Assembly (NCBI GenBank): GCA_027030245.1
Contig: JALVFE010000036.1
Coordinates: forward strand, 1 to 58,062
From: Melioribacteraceae bacterium
GTDB lineage: Bacteria > Bacteroidota > Ignavibacteria > Ignavibacteriales > Melioribacteraceae
Direction: 5' to 3'
DNA: 58,062 nt
The notes under the pieces are model-generated. The model searched no databases. It saw only the letters and a program-made list of their open reading frames with translations, and was not told where the DNA came from. The first letter of the stretch is position 1, and each line of letters starts with the position of its first letter. Below, in pieces: positions 1-7,185 of this stretch. A program made the position numbers and the translations under genes.

Positions 1-54
1 GAGCGGATTCATCAATCATTAAATTATAAAACACCAGCAGAGGTGTACTTTAAA
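1..54 (+). CDS. Transposase C-terminal fragment, IS3/IS481-like DDE integrase
   Basis: Frame 1 reads through to a TGA at 52-54 and gives the peptide ERIHQSLNYKTPAEVYFK. This is the typical end of DDE integrase-core transposases of the IS3 and IS481 families, with the R-x-H-x-S-L-N-Y-x-T-P signature. The rest of the gene lies left of the window, so only the last 18 residues can be seen. The fragment runs on the opposite strand into the truncated restriction endonuclease gene. The family assignment rests on a short peptide; the transposase class is solid but IS3 versus IS481 is open. Confidence 0.75.
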
Positions 55-122
55 TGAATAATGAACTTAGTATATTATTACACCTTAAATTATTTATAAA
101 TCTGTTCAATACATGGGGTACA
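1..122 (+). mobile_element. Right end of an insertion sequence disrupting the restriction gene
   Basis: The transposase stop at 54 is followed by about 68 bp of AT-rich non-coding DNA that ends in GGGGTACA at 115-122. On the other strand this is TGTACCCC, a TG...CA-type terminus as seen at ends of IS3-family elements. Directly to the right (from 123) the minus-strand reading frame has good restriction-endonuclease sequence; to the left the same frame becomes unrelated residues. This places the IS/chromosome junction at about 122/123. The left end and the target duplication are outside the window. Confidence 0.6.
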
Positions 123-772
123 GATAATTCTTCATCTCCTTTTACCAAATAAAAATCAATTTCTCTTTCAAAGCTTAAATCATTATCAGTATTTTTGCTT
201 TTGATTCTGTAATTGCTTCTATCTACTCCGAACAGTAAACAAAGAGTTTCCATTAATGGCTTTTCCACTCTTTTGCCCGCTGTACTCCATAAACCACCTC
301 TTAAAGCTGCTCTCTTTACCGCAAGAGTATTAATAACAATAAGACTTTCACTTATATTTAAATCAACACTTACTCCTTTTAATTTTATGGTAAGAGTTAT
401 ATTTAAGTCACTATCATCCTCAATTAATTTTTGAATTGAATTATATAAGGTTTCGTAATGTTCAAAGGCTGCTTCAATAACAATTTCTTTTCTCGCCGAA
501 TTGTACATATTGGCAATTGTCTTTTTGTTAAGTCCGGAGTTGATGGCGATTTCATCGGAAGGTAAATTTTCATTCAAAAACTCTTTTTTATACCAATCTG
601 CTGTAATGTTTTCATTTTTTAATTTTGCATCTACGATTTTTTTAAAGAATTCTACTGCGTATTGTAAAAATTCAGCATTGATAAGGGTGACCACTTCAAT
701 ACGATAGTCTTCACCTCTTAATAATTTTCTAATAATGTTTTTTGTAACTTCTGATGATAATGTAAGGCTCAT
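50..772 (-). pseudogene. CfrBI-type restriction endonuclease, 3' end replaced by an IS
   Basis: The protein (ATG at 772) resembles type II endonucleases of the CfrBI family, which cut within CCWWGG. The recognisable part includes GGLWSTAGKRVEKPLM (about residues 159-174) and FEREIDFYL (about 203-211). The latter probably supplies the first catalytic acidic residue of a PD-(D/E)xK fold. After GDEEL (residue 216) the sequence switches to unrelated residues encoded by the IS end. From memory of the family, full-length members continue with an EVK-containing catalytic segment, which is missing here, so the enzyme should be inactive. The gene follows its methyltransferase with a 2-bp gap, as expected for one operon. 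The family call comes from recalled sequence similarity, not a search. Confidence 0.7.
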
Positions 773-774
773 AT

Positions 775-2139
775 TTATTGTTCTAATTTTTTAGAATTAT
801 TAAAAACACTATATCTTACATCTATAACACCAAGTTTTTCTTTAATTCTTTCGAAATATTTTGGGTCTATTTCTGTTAAGAAAAAATGTCTACCTAGAAT
901 TTGAGCAGCTTTCCCTAGAGTTCCACTTCCAGCAAAAGGATCAAAAACTAAATCTCCTTTGAAAGAATAAAATTCTATCACTCTTTTACAAAGTTCCAAT
1001 GGAAAAACCGCACTATGTGTTTTGTCAAAAACAGGATCGATTTCCCATACATTTGAAGTTTCGTATTCTCCAATTACCTTGCTTTCTTCAACCGTCTTTC
1101 GGTCGTATTGTTTTATATTCCAATCTATTAACTTATTTGTTTTTTTTCTGTATACCATGACCATCTCTGTTCTTGCATTAGGTTTATAGGCAAGTGGTTT
1201 TCGATGTTGTAAAAATCCAGCATTGCGATTTTTTACACTTGCTTCCGGTTTTACCCAAACAATGTCATCTATAAACTCCCACCCCATCTTTACAAGTAAT
1301 GGATGAATATCATAAGGAATAGGATACCGCCTACTAGAATGTTGTCTGCTAACACGAGGTATGATAATAGGCGAAGTATTTAAAATAAAGAAACGACCTT
1401 CTTTTGTAATTCTATGAATTTCCTTAAAAACTCTTTCCAAAAATTTCAAGTATTGTTCATAGCTTTGATAAATTGAATAATCTCTTGCATTATAGTAAGG
1501 CGGTGATGTAAAGGTAAGATGAACTGACTCGTCTGGGACGTACTTAATTATTTCTTGCACATTTCCAAGAACTACCTTGTTTCTAAGAAAGTCAGGAAAT
1601 TCTGTATGTTTAAAGGAATTCTTTTCGGGGGCTTTTTGGAAAAATTCCTTTTTAATAACATCTTGAATTATTTCGTTGGGATGATCTTTTAGTTTCTTTA
1701 ATTCTTTTTCGACTAGCTGGTCGTTCTTAAAAACAAAGAGCCCCCTAATTGCTTGCATGACTACCTCGGGATCGGGATCTTTTAATAATTCAATAAGGAA
1801 AGGAATAGCTTTTGAGTTACGTAATCGACCTATAGCAGAAGTCGCTTCTCTTCTTACATCTGCACTTGGATCATTAGCAATAACTTTTTTAAATACAGGA
1901 AATAACGAAAATTTCCCCAGTTTAGCCAAATTTTTAATAGCTAAATATCTAATCTTTGCATCTTTATGATCTATTAAATACAAAAGTGGAGCGTCGTCGA
2001 AATCATTTGGTAATTTACCTAATTTATTTAATACAAAAAACAATCTGCCATTATTCTCTGTCTTCACGAATGAATTTAATTGTTTCGTGTCAGATTTTAA
2101 TTTTTCAACAAGCTCTTTCTTTAATTTTATATTATTCAT
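775..2139 (-). CDS. HEAT-repeat DNA methyltransferase (probable N4-cytosine, CfrBI-type)
   Basis: This 454-residue protein would transfer a methyl group from S-adenosylmethionine to DNA and protect host sites from the adjacent CfrBI-like nuclease. The catalytic motif SPPY is at residues 212-215, and the AdoMet-binding motif DPFAGSGT is at 400-407. The order catalytic motif first, AdoMet motif last, is the beta-class permutation, and SPPY rather than DPPY favours N4-cytosine methylation. Residues about 45-165 look like HEAT repeats (for example DPSADVRREATSAIGRLR), an unusual addition to a type II methyltransferase. With the nuclease gene broken, this enzyme is probably a surviving solitary methyltransferase. 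The target sequence is inferred only from the partner's family. Confidence 0.85.
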   Translation of the reverse strand: MNNIKLKKELVEKLKSDTKQLNSFVKTENNGRLFFVLNKLGKLPNDFDDAPLLYLIDHKDAKIRYLAIKNLAKLGKFSLFPVFKKVIANDPSADVRREATSAIGRLRNSKAIPFLIELLKDPDPEVVMQAIRGLFVFKNDQLVEKELKKLKDHPNEIIQDVIKKEFFQKAPEKNSFKHTEFPDFLRNKVVLGNVQEIIKYVPDESVHLTFTSPPYYNARDYSIYQSYEQYLKFLERVFKEIHRITKEGRFFILNTSPIIIPRVSRQHSSRRYPIPYDIHPLLVKMGWEFIDDIVWVKPEASVKNRNAGFLQHRKPLAYKPNARTEMVMVYRKKTNKLIDWNIKQYDRKTVEESKVIGEYETSNVWEIDPVFDKTHSAVFPLELCKRVIEFYSFKGDLVFDPFAGSGTLGKAAQILGRHFFLTEIDPKYFERIKEKLGVIDVRYSVFNNSKKLEQ

Positions 2140-2547
2140 ATTTATTTCTATTAGTTTTCTAATTGGTATACTTTATTATATTTCTCTTTTACTCAAAGAT
2201 TTAAATACCTCTTGTCTCTGCTATTGTTAAAGTTACATATGGAATAAAGGATTTACGAGCTCAAAGTACTCTTAAAAAATATAACCCATATTGGTTTTAA
2301 CTTCTTTATCTGAGTTCATAATTCATTAAACTTATTTATTTTACTTATTTTTAATCATAAAATTGTTAATATTTTCATTTTTCATTGTTATGCCATCAAA
2401 TATAGTGAAAGCAAATAAATTTTTACTCGCCAAAGATAAAAAAAATCTGCTTTAGACTCATTCATACTTTGCTGTAAAACTAAATTATATAGGTGTAGCA
2501 GATATCATTGATTGGTGGGTCCTATTTAATTATATTAAAATACTCTA
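2140..2547. other. AT-rich non-coding stretch between the RM locus and attL
   Basis: About 400 bp with no credible gene on either strand. It should contain the promoter of the leftward RM operon, but no clear promoter or control-protein gene stands out. Some short ATG-initiated frames exist, the longest about 21 codons near 2391, without a convincing ribosome binding site or similarity. I see no repeat or RNA gene here. Confidence 0.5.
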
Positions 2548-2564
2548 TGGCGGAGAGGGCGGGA
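2548..2564 (-). repeat. attL: 17-bp copy of the tRNA-Ser 3' end
   Basis: The sequence is identical to 12689-12705, which is the 3' terminus of tRNA-Ser on the minus strand, including the encoded CCA. Identity stops after position 2564, so only the tRNA end was duplicated. This is the expected left junction of an element that integrated at the tRNA 3' end. Confidence 0.85.
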
Positions 2565-2715
2565 ACTGAACCTATGCTTTTTTTAGTTTTTTTATCCTTC
2601 ACAAAAAATTTAAAACCGCAACATTAAAAACACCTAACGCATTGAAAAATAAGCAGTTATGTAATCTAAGGCGCTTCCCTAAGAAAAAGCATAATAGTAT
2701 AACTTTCTACATTAT

Positions 2716-2746
2716 TGTGTAAAAAATGTGTGTAGAAAATGTGTAG
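2716..2746 (+). repeat. Three TGTGTA direct repeats upstream of the integrase gene
   Basis: TGTGTA occurs at 2716-2721, 2729-2734 and 2740-2745, at 11-13 bp intervals, close to one helical turn. The cluster lies between attL and the integrase start. Such helically phased repeats could be integrase arm-type or excisionase binding sites. This is inferred from placement and spacing only. Confidence 0.35.
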
Positions 2747-2811
2747 CGGTATTGCATATTACTTTTTTTATTTTTAATTTTGTATTGAAGTTTTAATTAC
2801 AAGGCGTATCG

Positions 2812-4053
2812 ATGACGATTAATTTTTATTTCCCGCGTTATAAAACCAAAAAGAAAGAGAAAACGATTTTCTGTTATGTAAGGGAAAAGGGAAAAGAGAT
2901 ATGTTTAAATACCGGATGCAAAAGCAATCCCGAACATTGGGATAAGGAGCGCCAAAGATTAAGTATTAGAAAAGCAAAAAGCAGTGTTGAAAAGAGCCGG
3001 TACTGGAATATCAATAAGATATTAGATGCTTACGAAAATAAAATTTACGATATTACTTATAAAATACGATCAAACAATCCAACGGCAAAATTTGAAACCA
3101 TAGCAAACGCGATTAAAAATCACTTCAATAAAAAAGACGATAGCTTCTTCGGAATTTATGATGAGTTTCTTAAAATTAAAAGCGCGAAAATTTCTACTGC
3201 AGCCATTCAAAAATATAAAAGACTTAAATCATTACTTAAAGAGTATGAAAAAGAGAACAGGATAAAATTAGATTTTGACAAAATCACAAATTTATTCTTT
3301 GAAAAATTCTTTCTATTCCTAATTACTAAAAAGAGAATGCTTAATAATTCAGCACACAAAACGATTCAGTTTCTTAAAACTTTTATGATCTGGGCAAACG
3401 ATAATGGATATACAGATAATAAAAGCTACAAAACTTTCAAATCAAAAGCGGAGCAAAACGAAGTTATTTATTTAACTGAAGATGAATTAATGAAATTATA
3501 CAACATGGAAATTGAAGATGAGAGATTATCGAGAGTAAGAGACTTGTTTGCATTCCAGTGTTTTACCGGAGTGCGTTATTCCGATATTAAAAATATTGCG
3601 CATGAGGATATTCGGGGTGCTACGTGGTACCTTAGAACACAAAAGACGCACCAAATATTAGAAATCCCTTTAAGTAGTTATGCGCTTTCGATATTGGCAA
3701 AATATAAAGATTATCCTCAGCCTTTACCGGCAATATCAAATCAAAAAATGAATTTATACGTAAAAGAACTTTGCAAGCTTGCCGGAATTGACACACCGGT
3801 TAAGATTGTAAAATTCAGAGGAAAAGAACGGATTGAAAAAGTTTATAAAAAATATGAAGTTATCGGCACACACACAGCACGCCGAACATTTATAAGTCTA
3901 TCGCTTGAAAAAGGAATGAAAGCCGAAGTAATAATGGCAATTACCGGCCATACCACTTATAGAATGATGCAAAAATATTTGAAAATTGCCGATGAACAAA
4001 AACGCACTGAAGTTGATATGGCTTGGGGAAGCCCATTAAGACAAATTAAATAA
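2812..4053 (+). CDS. int: Tyrosine recombinase / phage-type integrase
   Basis: A site-specific recombinase of 413 residues that would catalyse integration and excision at the tRNA-Ser 3' end. It has the Bacteroidota-type layout: an N-terminal arm-binding region with a CKSNPEHWD-like segment (residues 36-44), a SAM-like core-binding domain (about 110-200), and a catalytic domain. Candidate catalytic residues are R255 (TGVRYSDI), K278, H354 and R357 (HTAR), H380 (TGHTT) and nucleophile Y389, so the active site appears complete. The ATG at 2812 is the first in frame. The gene lies next to attL and reads into the element. It belongs to the integrase group used by Bacteroidota transposons and prophages; the family is secure. 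Confidence 0.95.
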   Translation: MTINFYFPRYKTKKKEKTIFCYVREKGKEICLNTGCKSNPEHWDKERQRLSIRKAKSSVEKSRYWNINKILDAYENKIYDITYKIRSNNPTAKFETIANAIKNHFNKKDDSFFGIYDEFLKIKSAKISTAAIQKYKRLKSLLKEYEKENRIKLDFDKITNLFFEKFFLFLITKKRMLNNSAHKTIQFLKTFMIWANDNGYTDNKSYKTFKSKAEQNEVIYLTEDELMKLYNMEIEDERLSRVRDLFAFQCFTGVRYSDIKNIAHEDIRGATWYLRTQKTHQILEIPLSSYALSILAKYKDYPQPLPAISNQKMNLYVKELCKLAGIDTPVKIVKFRGKERIEKVYKKYEVIGTHTARRTFISLSLEKGMKAEVIMAITGHTTYRMMQKYLKIADEQKRTEVDMAWGSPLRQIK

Positions 4054-4082
4054 TTTAACAAAATACAACATAAATGAAATTT

Positions 4083-4094
4083 ATTGCATGCAAT
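4083..4094. promoter_or_regulatory. 12-bp palindrome downstream of int
   Basis: ATTGCATGCAAT is a perfect 12-bp palindrome in the 93-bp gap between the integrase gene and the next gene, about 50 bp before the next start codon. It could be an operator, but there is only one copy and no direct evidence. Confidence 0.2.
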
Positions 4095-4146
4095 TCCCAC
4101 TATCTCCCTAAAGAGACAATTTTTAGAATAAAAAAGGAGGCTAAAA

Positions 4147-4611
4147 ATGCAAGCGCTAAAATTAAATGAGAACCAAATCAAACAGGTAAAAACATGTTTT
4201 TACGTTAACCTCAAAGATGAAACCGGCAAAAAAAATAACGTTGTTTTGTATGATGACGAATTCGAAATTGTACCGACTGGTAAATACCTTGAACAATCTA
4301 AGCCGGCTCCGGCATTAGCCGGAAAAGTTAAGGTAGAATCGATTAATAAAATTTCCGAAGGAAACGGAAAACTCATTGCACGAAATCTTAACATGATCGA
4401 ATCTTTAATCAATATACTTTCGGTAAAGCTTGAGTTAAGCACTTTTGTTAAATTAGGCGAAATGGATATTGGCGAATTATACGAAGCGGAAAATTTGTTC
4501 CAATTAATAATTAATCTTGCGGAAACATGTAAGGAAGAAATTAACAATCAAGTAGATTTTAGGGATTACATAATTGAACAGCCAAACAGATATGAAGGCG
4601 ATAAAATTTAA
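4147..4611 (+). CDS. Element protein of unknown function, 154 aa
   Basis: I do not recognise this protein. It begins at an ATG preceded by an excellent Shine-Dalgarno sequence (AAGGAGG at 4134-4140), so it is very likely translated. The N-terminal half (to about residue 65) is mixed and charged; residues 75-135 look helical with a leucine/isoleucine pattern (MIESLINILSVKLEL, LFQLIINLAETCKEEI). There is no signal peptide or membrane segment. It is the first gene after the integrase and could be a regulatory or accessory protein of the element. No function is claimed. Confidence 0.65.
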   Translation: MQALKLNENQIKQVKTCFYVNLKDETGKKNNVVLYDDEFEIVPTGKYLEQSKPAPALAGKVKVESINKISEGNGKLIARNLNMIESLINILSVKLELSTFVKLGEMDIGELYEAENLFQLIINLAETCKEEINNQVDFRDYIIEQPNRYEGDKI

Positions 4612-4766
4612 TTCACATTAGCAGCTTATTGGTTAATTTTGAGAGTTCTTAAGAAAAAGGTGATAATGCAAGTTTAATAATTAAAAGTTCCTTAGAAACG
4701 ATTTATGAAAGAATAAGAAAAAAAATAAACTATCGAATAAATTCCTAAAATGAGTAAATTAATTTT

Positions 4767-4843
4767 AAATCCATTTGAACCGTACCGGTACTACCGGAGG
4801 CCGTTGGGAATCGGCTCGATAGCGGTTTGAATGGATTTTTTTT
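4767..4843 (+). ncRNA. GC-rich extended hairpin with U-tract upstream of the 263-aa gene
   Basis: Bases 4767-4782 and 4823-4838 can pair over all 16 positions when two G-U pairs are allowed (AAATCCATTTGAACCG against CGGTTTGAATGGATTT). The 40-nt interior is GC-rich in an AT-rich surrounding and can form a second hairpin, GGCCG with CGGCT. Eight T residues follow (4836-4843), and the next gene begins 3-12 nt later. It could be a structured non-coding RNA, an intrinsic terminator, or an attenuator controlling the downstream gene. The structure is seen in the sequence; the role is not known. No reverse transcriptase is nearby, so a retron is unlikely. Confidence 0.45.
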
Positions 4844-4854
4844 GAGTGATTAAG

Positions 4855-5646
4855 ATGTCAGAAAAAAAAGAAATAAAAAAATCATTGAAATACATAAAAA
4901 AAGAAGCAAAACATGCAGAAAAACAAATGCAAGAATGTGATTCTATCTTATCATTATGCCGTGATGCAATATTATTAAACGAGGAACAATTAAAAATAAT
5001 TAATTCTAATGATCCTTACGATATATTGATTAGAAAGTTTAAAGTAGATGATGATAAAAATGTTATTTTAGCTCAAAGTATAGCGATAATAGAAAATCCG
5101 GAGGAACTCGAAATAATAAAAAACATGATTTTGAAGGCAATAGAACATTTGGAAATAATGAAAAATCATTACACGGTTTTTAGAGAGAAGTATCATTATC
5201 GATATTTATTGCTTATAAAGAAAATATATGAGCTTGAAGAAAAATATGAAGAAATTGAACCTATTGGTAATAAAATTGCATCAAGTAAAAATTTATTAAG
5301 AAAGAGGAAATACGAACTTATTGAGGCAGAATTAGAGCAAACTGTTGAGGAATTAAAAAAATTAGGTCATTATGATGAGGCAGACAAAACATTATTAGAG
5401 AAAAAAGTTTCTATTTCTAATGATTTTAATAAGCTTAACGAACATACTGGTGCTGACAAAAATAGTTCTATTTCTTTGTTAAAAAGTAAGCAAATAGTGA
5501 TGCTATATTTAAAGGATAAAGGAATAACTAAAGCAAAATTAAGAAACATCAATAACAGCGAACTTTCACGGGAGATTGCAAAGCACTATCGACAATATAA
5601 AAGTGAAACATATAGACGAGAAATAATTAAAATTAAAAATGAGTAA
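4855..5646 (+). CDS. Coiled-coil-rich element protein, 263 aa, unknown
   Basis: I do not recognise this protein. It is highly charged, rich in lysine and glutamate, and most of residues 5-190 look like long helices or coiled coil (for example YELEEKYEEIEPIGNK and LEQTVEELKKLGHYDEA). The last 60 residues (SLLKSKQIVMLYLKDKG... SELSREIAKHY) look like a compact helical, possibly nucleic-acid-binding, segment. The start is uncertain: ATG at 4855 or GTG at 4846, neither with a strong Shine-Dalgarno. Both lie immediately after the hairpin and T-tract at 4767-4843, suggesting control of translation or read-through. There is no signal peptide. Confidence 0.6.
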   Translation: MSEKKEIKKSLKYIKKEAKHAEKQMQECDSILSLCRDAILLNEEQLKIINSNDPYDILIRKFKVDDDKNVILAQSIAIIENPEELEIIKNMILKAIEHLEIMKNHYTVFREKYHYRYLLLIKKIYELEEKYEEIEPIGNKIASSKNLLRKRKYELIEAELEQTVEELKKLGHYDEADKTLLEKKVSISNDFNKLNEHTGADKNSSISLLKSKQIVMLYLKDKGITKAKLRNINNSELSREIAKHYRQYKSETYRREIIKIKNE

Positions 5647-5786
5647 TGTTTTTATGATCAATATTCCCACAGAAAACCACAAATTACCACAACGATTTCT
5701 CTAAGTTATTATAATTAAATAAATTATAGACGCCAATTTACATATAATTTTGTCATTGCCCACATACCATCATCATCCTTATATTC

Positions 5787-5824
5787 CCTCGTAATTATTT
5801 TTTGTTTCATTAAACATTACGAGG
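5787..5824. promoter_or_regulatory. 9-bp inverted repeat overlapping the ribosome binding site of the RHH-like gene
   Basis: CCTCGTAAT at 5787-5795 is exactly complementary to ATTACGAGG at 5816-5824, with a 20-bp spacer. The right arm contains the GAGG that serves as ribosome binding site for the start at 5832. It could be the operator of the small DNA-binding protein encoded just downstream (autoregulation), or an RNA hairpin hiding the ribosome binding site. Perfect 9-bp arms at this location are unlikely to be accidental, but the role is inferred. Confidence 0.5.
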
Positions 5825-5831
5825 TTCAAAC

Positions 5832-6008
5832 ATGGCCGAGAAAGAATTGAAAAGCGTAATTATTCAGTTTCGCGCGGCGCCTACTGAACGCGATCAGTTA
5901 AGAAAATTAGCAAAAGAACAAAATTTTTTGAGTCTTACAGAGCTGATCCGATACGTTTTGCGTCGGGAACTTGAGAAGCATCAAACGAGCGGAAGCTATG
6001 CACAATAA
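5832..6008 (+). CDS. Small Arc/ribbon-helix-helix-like protein, 58 aa
   Basis: A 58-codon frame starts at the ATG at 5832 behind GAGG and ends with TAA at 6006-6008. It contains VIIQFRAAPTERDQL (about residues 9-23), followed by LSLTELIRYVLRRELEK, the beta-strand then two-helix arrangement of plasmid-type ribbon-helix-helix DNA-binding proteins and mobilisation accessory proteins. Its end overlaps the next start codon by 11 bases, so the two genes are probably translated together. An inverted repeat lies just upstream. It is probably a repressor or accessory DNA-binding protein of the element; the family is a reasonable but not certain call. Confidence 0.7.
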   Translation: MAEKELKSVIIQFRAAPTERDQLRKLAKEQNFLSLTELIRYVLRRELEKHQTSGSYAQ

Positions 6009-6297
6009 TCCGGATTCAATAATTTTTCTTTCGTCGGCGGAGTTGGAAAAAATTGTTCGGGATGCCGTTAAGTCGGCGCTTGCCGAAGTTAGAGCGAAAG
6101 AAAAAGAAAAAGAATTAATGAACTTTCGCGAAGCAAAAGAATTTTTAGGAATTTCGGCCAGCACACTAAATAAATGGAAAGCTGAGAATAAAATTCCATA
6201 CCGGAGACTTGGCAAACGGATTTTTTTCAAGAAAGACGAAATAATAAAAGCACTAGAAAATTCAGATTACTATAAATTAAAACAATTAAAATTATAA
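5998..6297 (+). CDS. Excisionase-like helix-turn-helix protein (HTH_17 type)
   Basis: The C-terminal half contains MNFREAKEFLGISASTLNKW followed by IPYRRLGKRIFFKKDEIIKAL, the MerR-like winged helix of excisionase/DNA-binding domain proteins that pair with tyrosine integrases. The N-terminal part contains a charged helix (ELEKIVRDAVKSALAEVRAK). I chose the ATG at 5998, giving 99 residues and overlapping the preceding stop; an upstream in-frame ATG at 5971 would run deep into the preceding gene. By analogy it may act as recombination directionality factor or transcriptional regulator of the element. The fold is secure, the exact role inferred. Confidence 0.8.
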   Translation: MHNNPDSIIFLSSAELEKIVRDAVKSALAEVRAKEKEKELMNFREAKEFLGISASTLNKWKAENKIPYRRLGKRIFFKKDEIIKALENSDYYKLKQLKL

Positions 6298-6309
6298 GGA
6301 GAATTCAAA

Positions 6310-6963
6310 ATGTTAACTTTAGAGAAAATGAAAGCGGAATTGGAAAAACTGCGTAAGGAGTATGATGACACGATGAGAAACAACGAATTTTTTACTCCGG
6401 CCCAATCCGCGAACATGACAGAATTAGTTGGGCGAATCAAACAGCTTGAAGATGATATTAAAAAGGTAGAGCTGTGGCCGTTGACTTTGCAAGTTGAGAA
6501 ACTCGATCGTTTGGCTACGGAAGAAGAGATCGCGGATGCAAAAGTCGCAATTCGCGAATTTGAAAAGAATGTTCTTCCGAAATTTCTAGAAGCTTTTTAC
6601 CCAAATCTTTTAGAAAATCCGGTAGCTTATGAGATGCAAAGACAAGAAGCTCTGAAGTTGCTTTCGAGATTGGATACTGAAGGGCTGACTGCTGTTACAG
6701 ATATTATTAATTCAATGCGCTCAGAAATAACATTAGGAGAGCGAACGGATTTTGTTTCTTTGCTCCTTTTTGGCGTGGAAGGATATTTTAAAGAGCAAAA
6801 CATTCATACCGGCAATGTTTTTTGGGAGTTTGATCGAGTAAAATTTGATTATTTGGGCCGGTATGATCGAGAATCTTTATTGCAACAATTTAGAGACTAC
6901 AAAAAAGCACGCAAAATTTTTATTAATTTTTTGTATGAAAGGAAGGAGCAAGCCGGAGCATGA
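6310..6963 (+). CDS. Element protein of unknown function, 217 aa
   Basis: I do not recognise this protein. It starts at an ATG with a clear ribosome binding site (AGGAG at 6298-6302) 12 nt after the HTH gene. Residues 1-60 form a probable coiled coil (LEKMKAELEKLRKEYDD, LVGRIKQLEDDIKKVE). The remainder is mostly helical, with no cysteine clusters, signal peptide or membrane segment. It sits in the early region between the regulatory and replication genes, so a replication or regulation role is possible but not shown. Confidence 0.6.
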   Translation: MLTLEKMKAELEKLRKEYDDTMRNNEFFTPAQSANMTELVGRIKQLEDDIKKVELWPLTLQVEKLDRLATEEEIADAKVAIREFEKNVLPKFLEAFYPNLLENPVAYEMQRQEALKLLSRLDTEGLTAVTDIINSMRSEITLGERTDFVSLLLFGVEGYFKEQNIHTGNVFWEFDRVKFDYLGRYDRESLLQQFRDYKKARKIFINFLYERKEQAGA

Positions 6964-7137
6964 TTTTTAGCGAGAAAAACGGGGTTCAATTCTTGGCACC
7001 TCTATTAAAGGGTTTATGAAAGGCTTGAAAATTGCAGAAATTTGAAGTTTTAATTGTTGTTTGATAGTTATGTTGCAAAAAAACTACATAATATTAAGGA
7101 TTTAATTGCGGGAGCACGCTTAAAGGAGCACGTTTTT

Positions 7138-7185
7138 ATGGATGGTTTAACAATGTATATCTCTAATATTCAGGGCAAAAAATGA
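7138..7185 (+). CDS. Possible 15-aa leader peptide coupled to the replication gene
   Basis: A 15-codon frame (MDGLTMYISNIQGKK) starts at the ATG at 7138 behind AAAGGAGCACG, a good Shine-Dalgarno. Its TGA (7183-7185) overlaps the ATG of the replication gene (7182) as ATGA. GGAGCACG is duplicated 14 bp apart just upstream (7111-7118 and 7125-7132). The arrangement fits translational coupling that sets the level of the replication protein. Short frames of this size arise by chance, so this is tentative. Confidence 0.35.
   Translation: MDGLTMYISNIQGKK

Noticed and set aside
2391-2456. Small ATG-initiated frame near the RM locus
   Set aside because: Only 21 codons, no Shine-Dalgarno and no similarity; it is likely to be chance.
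4767-4838. Possible integron attC site
   Set aside because: An imperfect inverted repeat is present but the conserved GTTRRRY and RYYYAAC core sites are absent.
4767-5646. Possible retron (structured RNA followed by a gene)
   Set aside because: The downstream protein has no reverse transcriptase motifs such as the YADD box.
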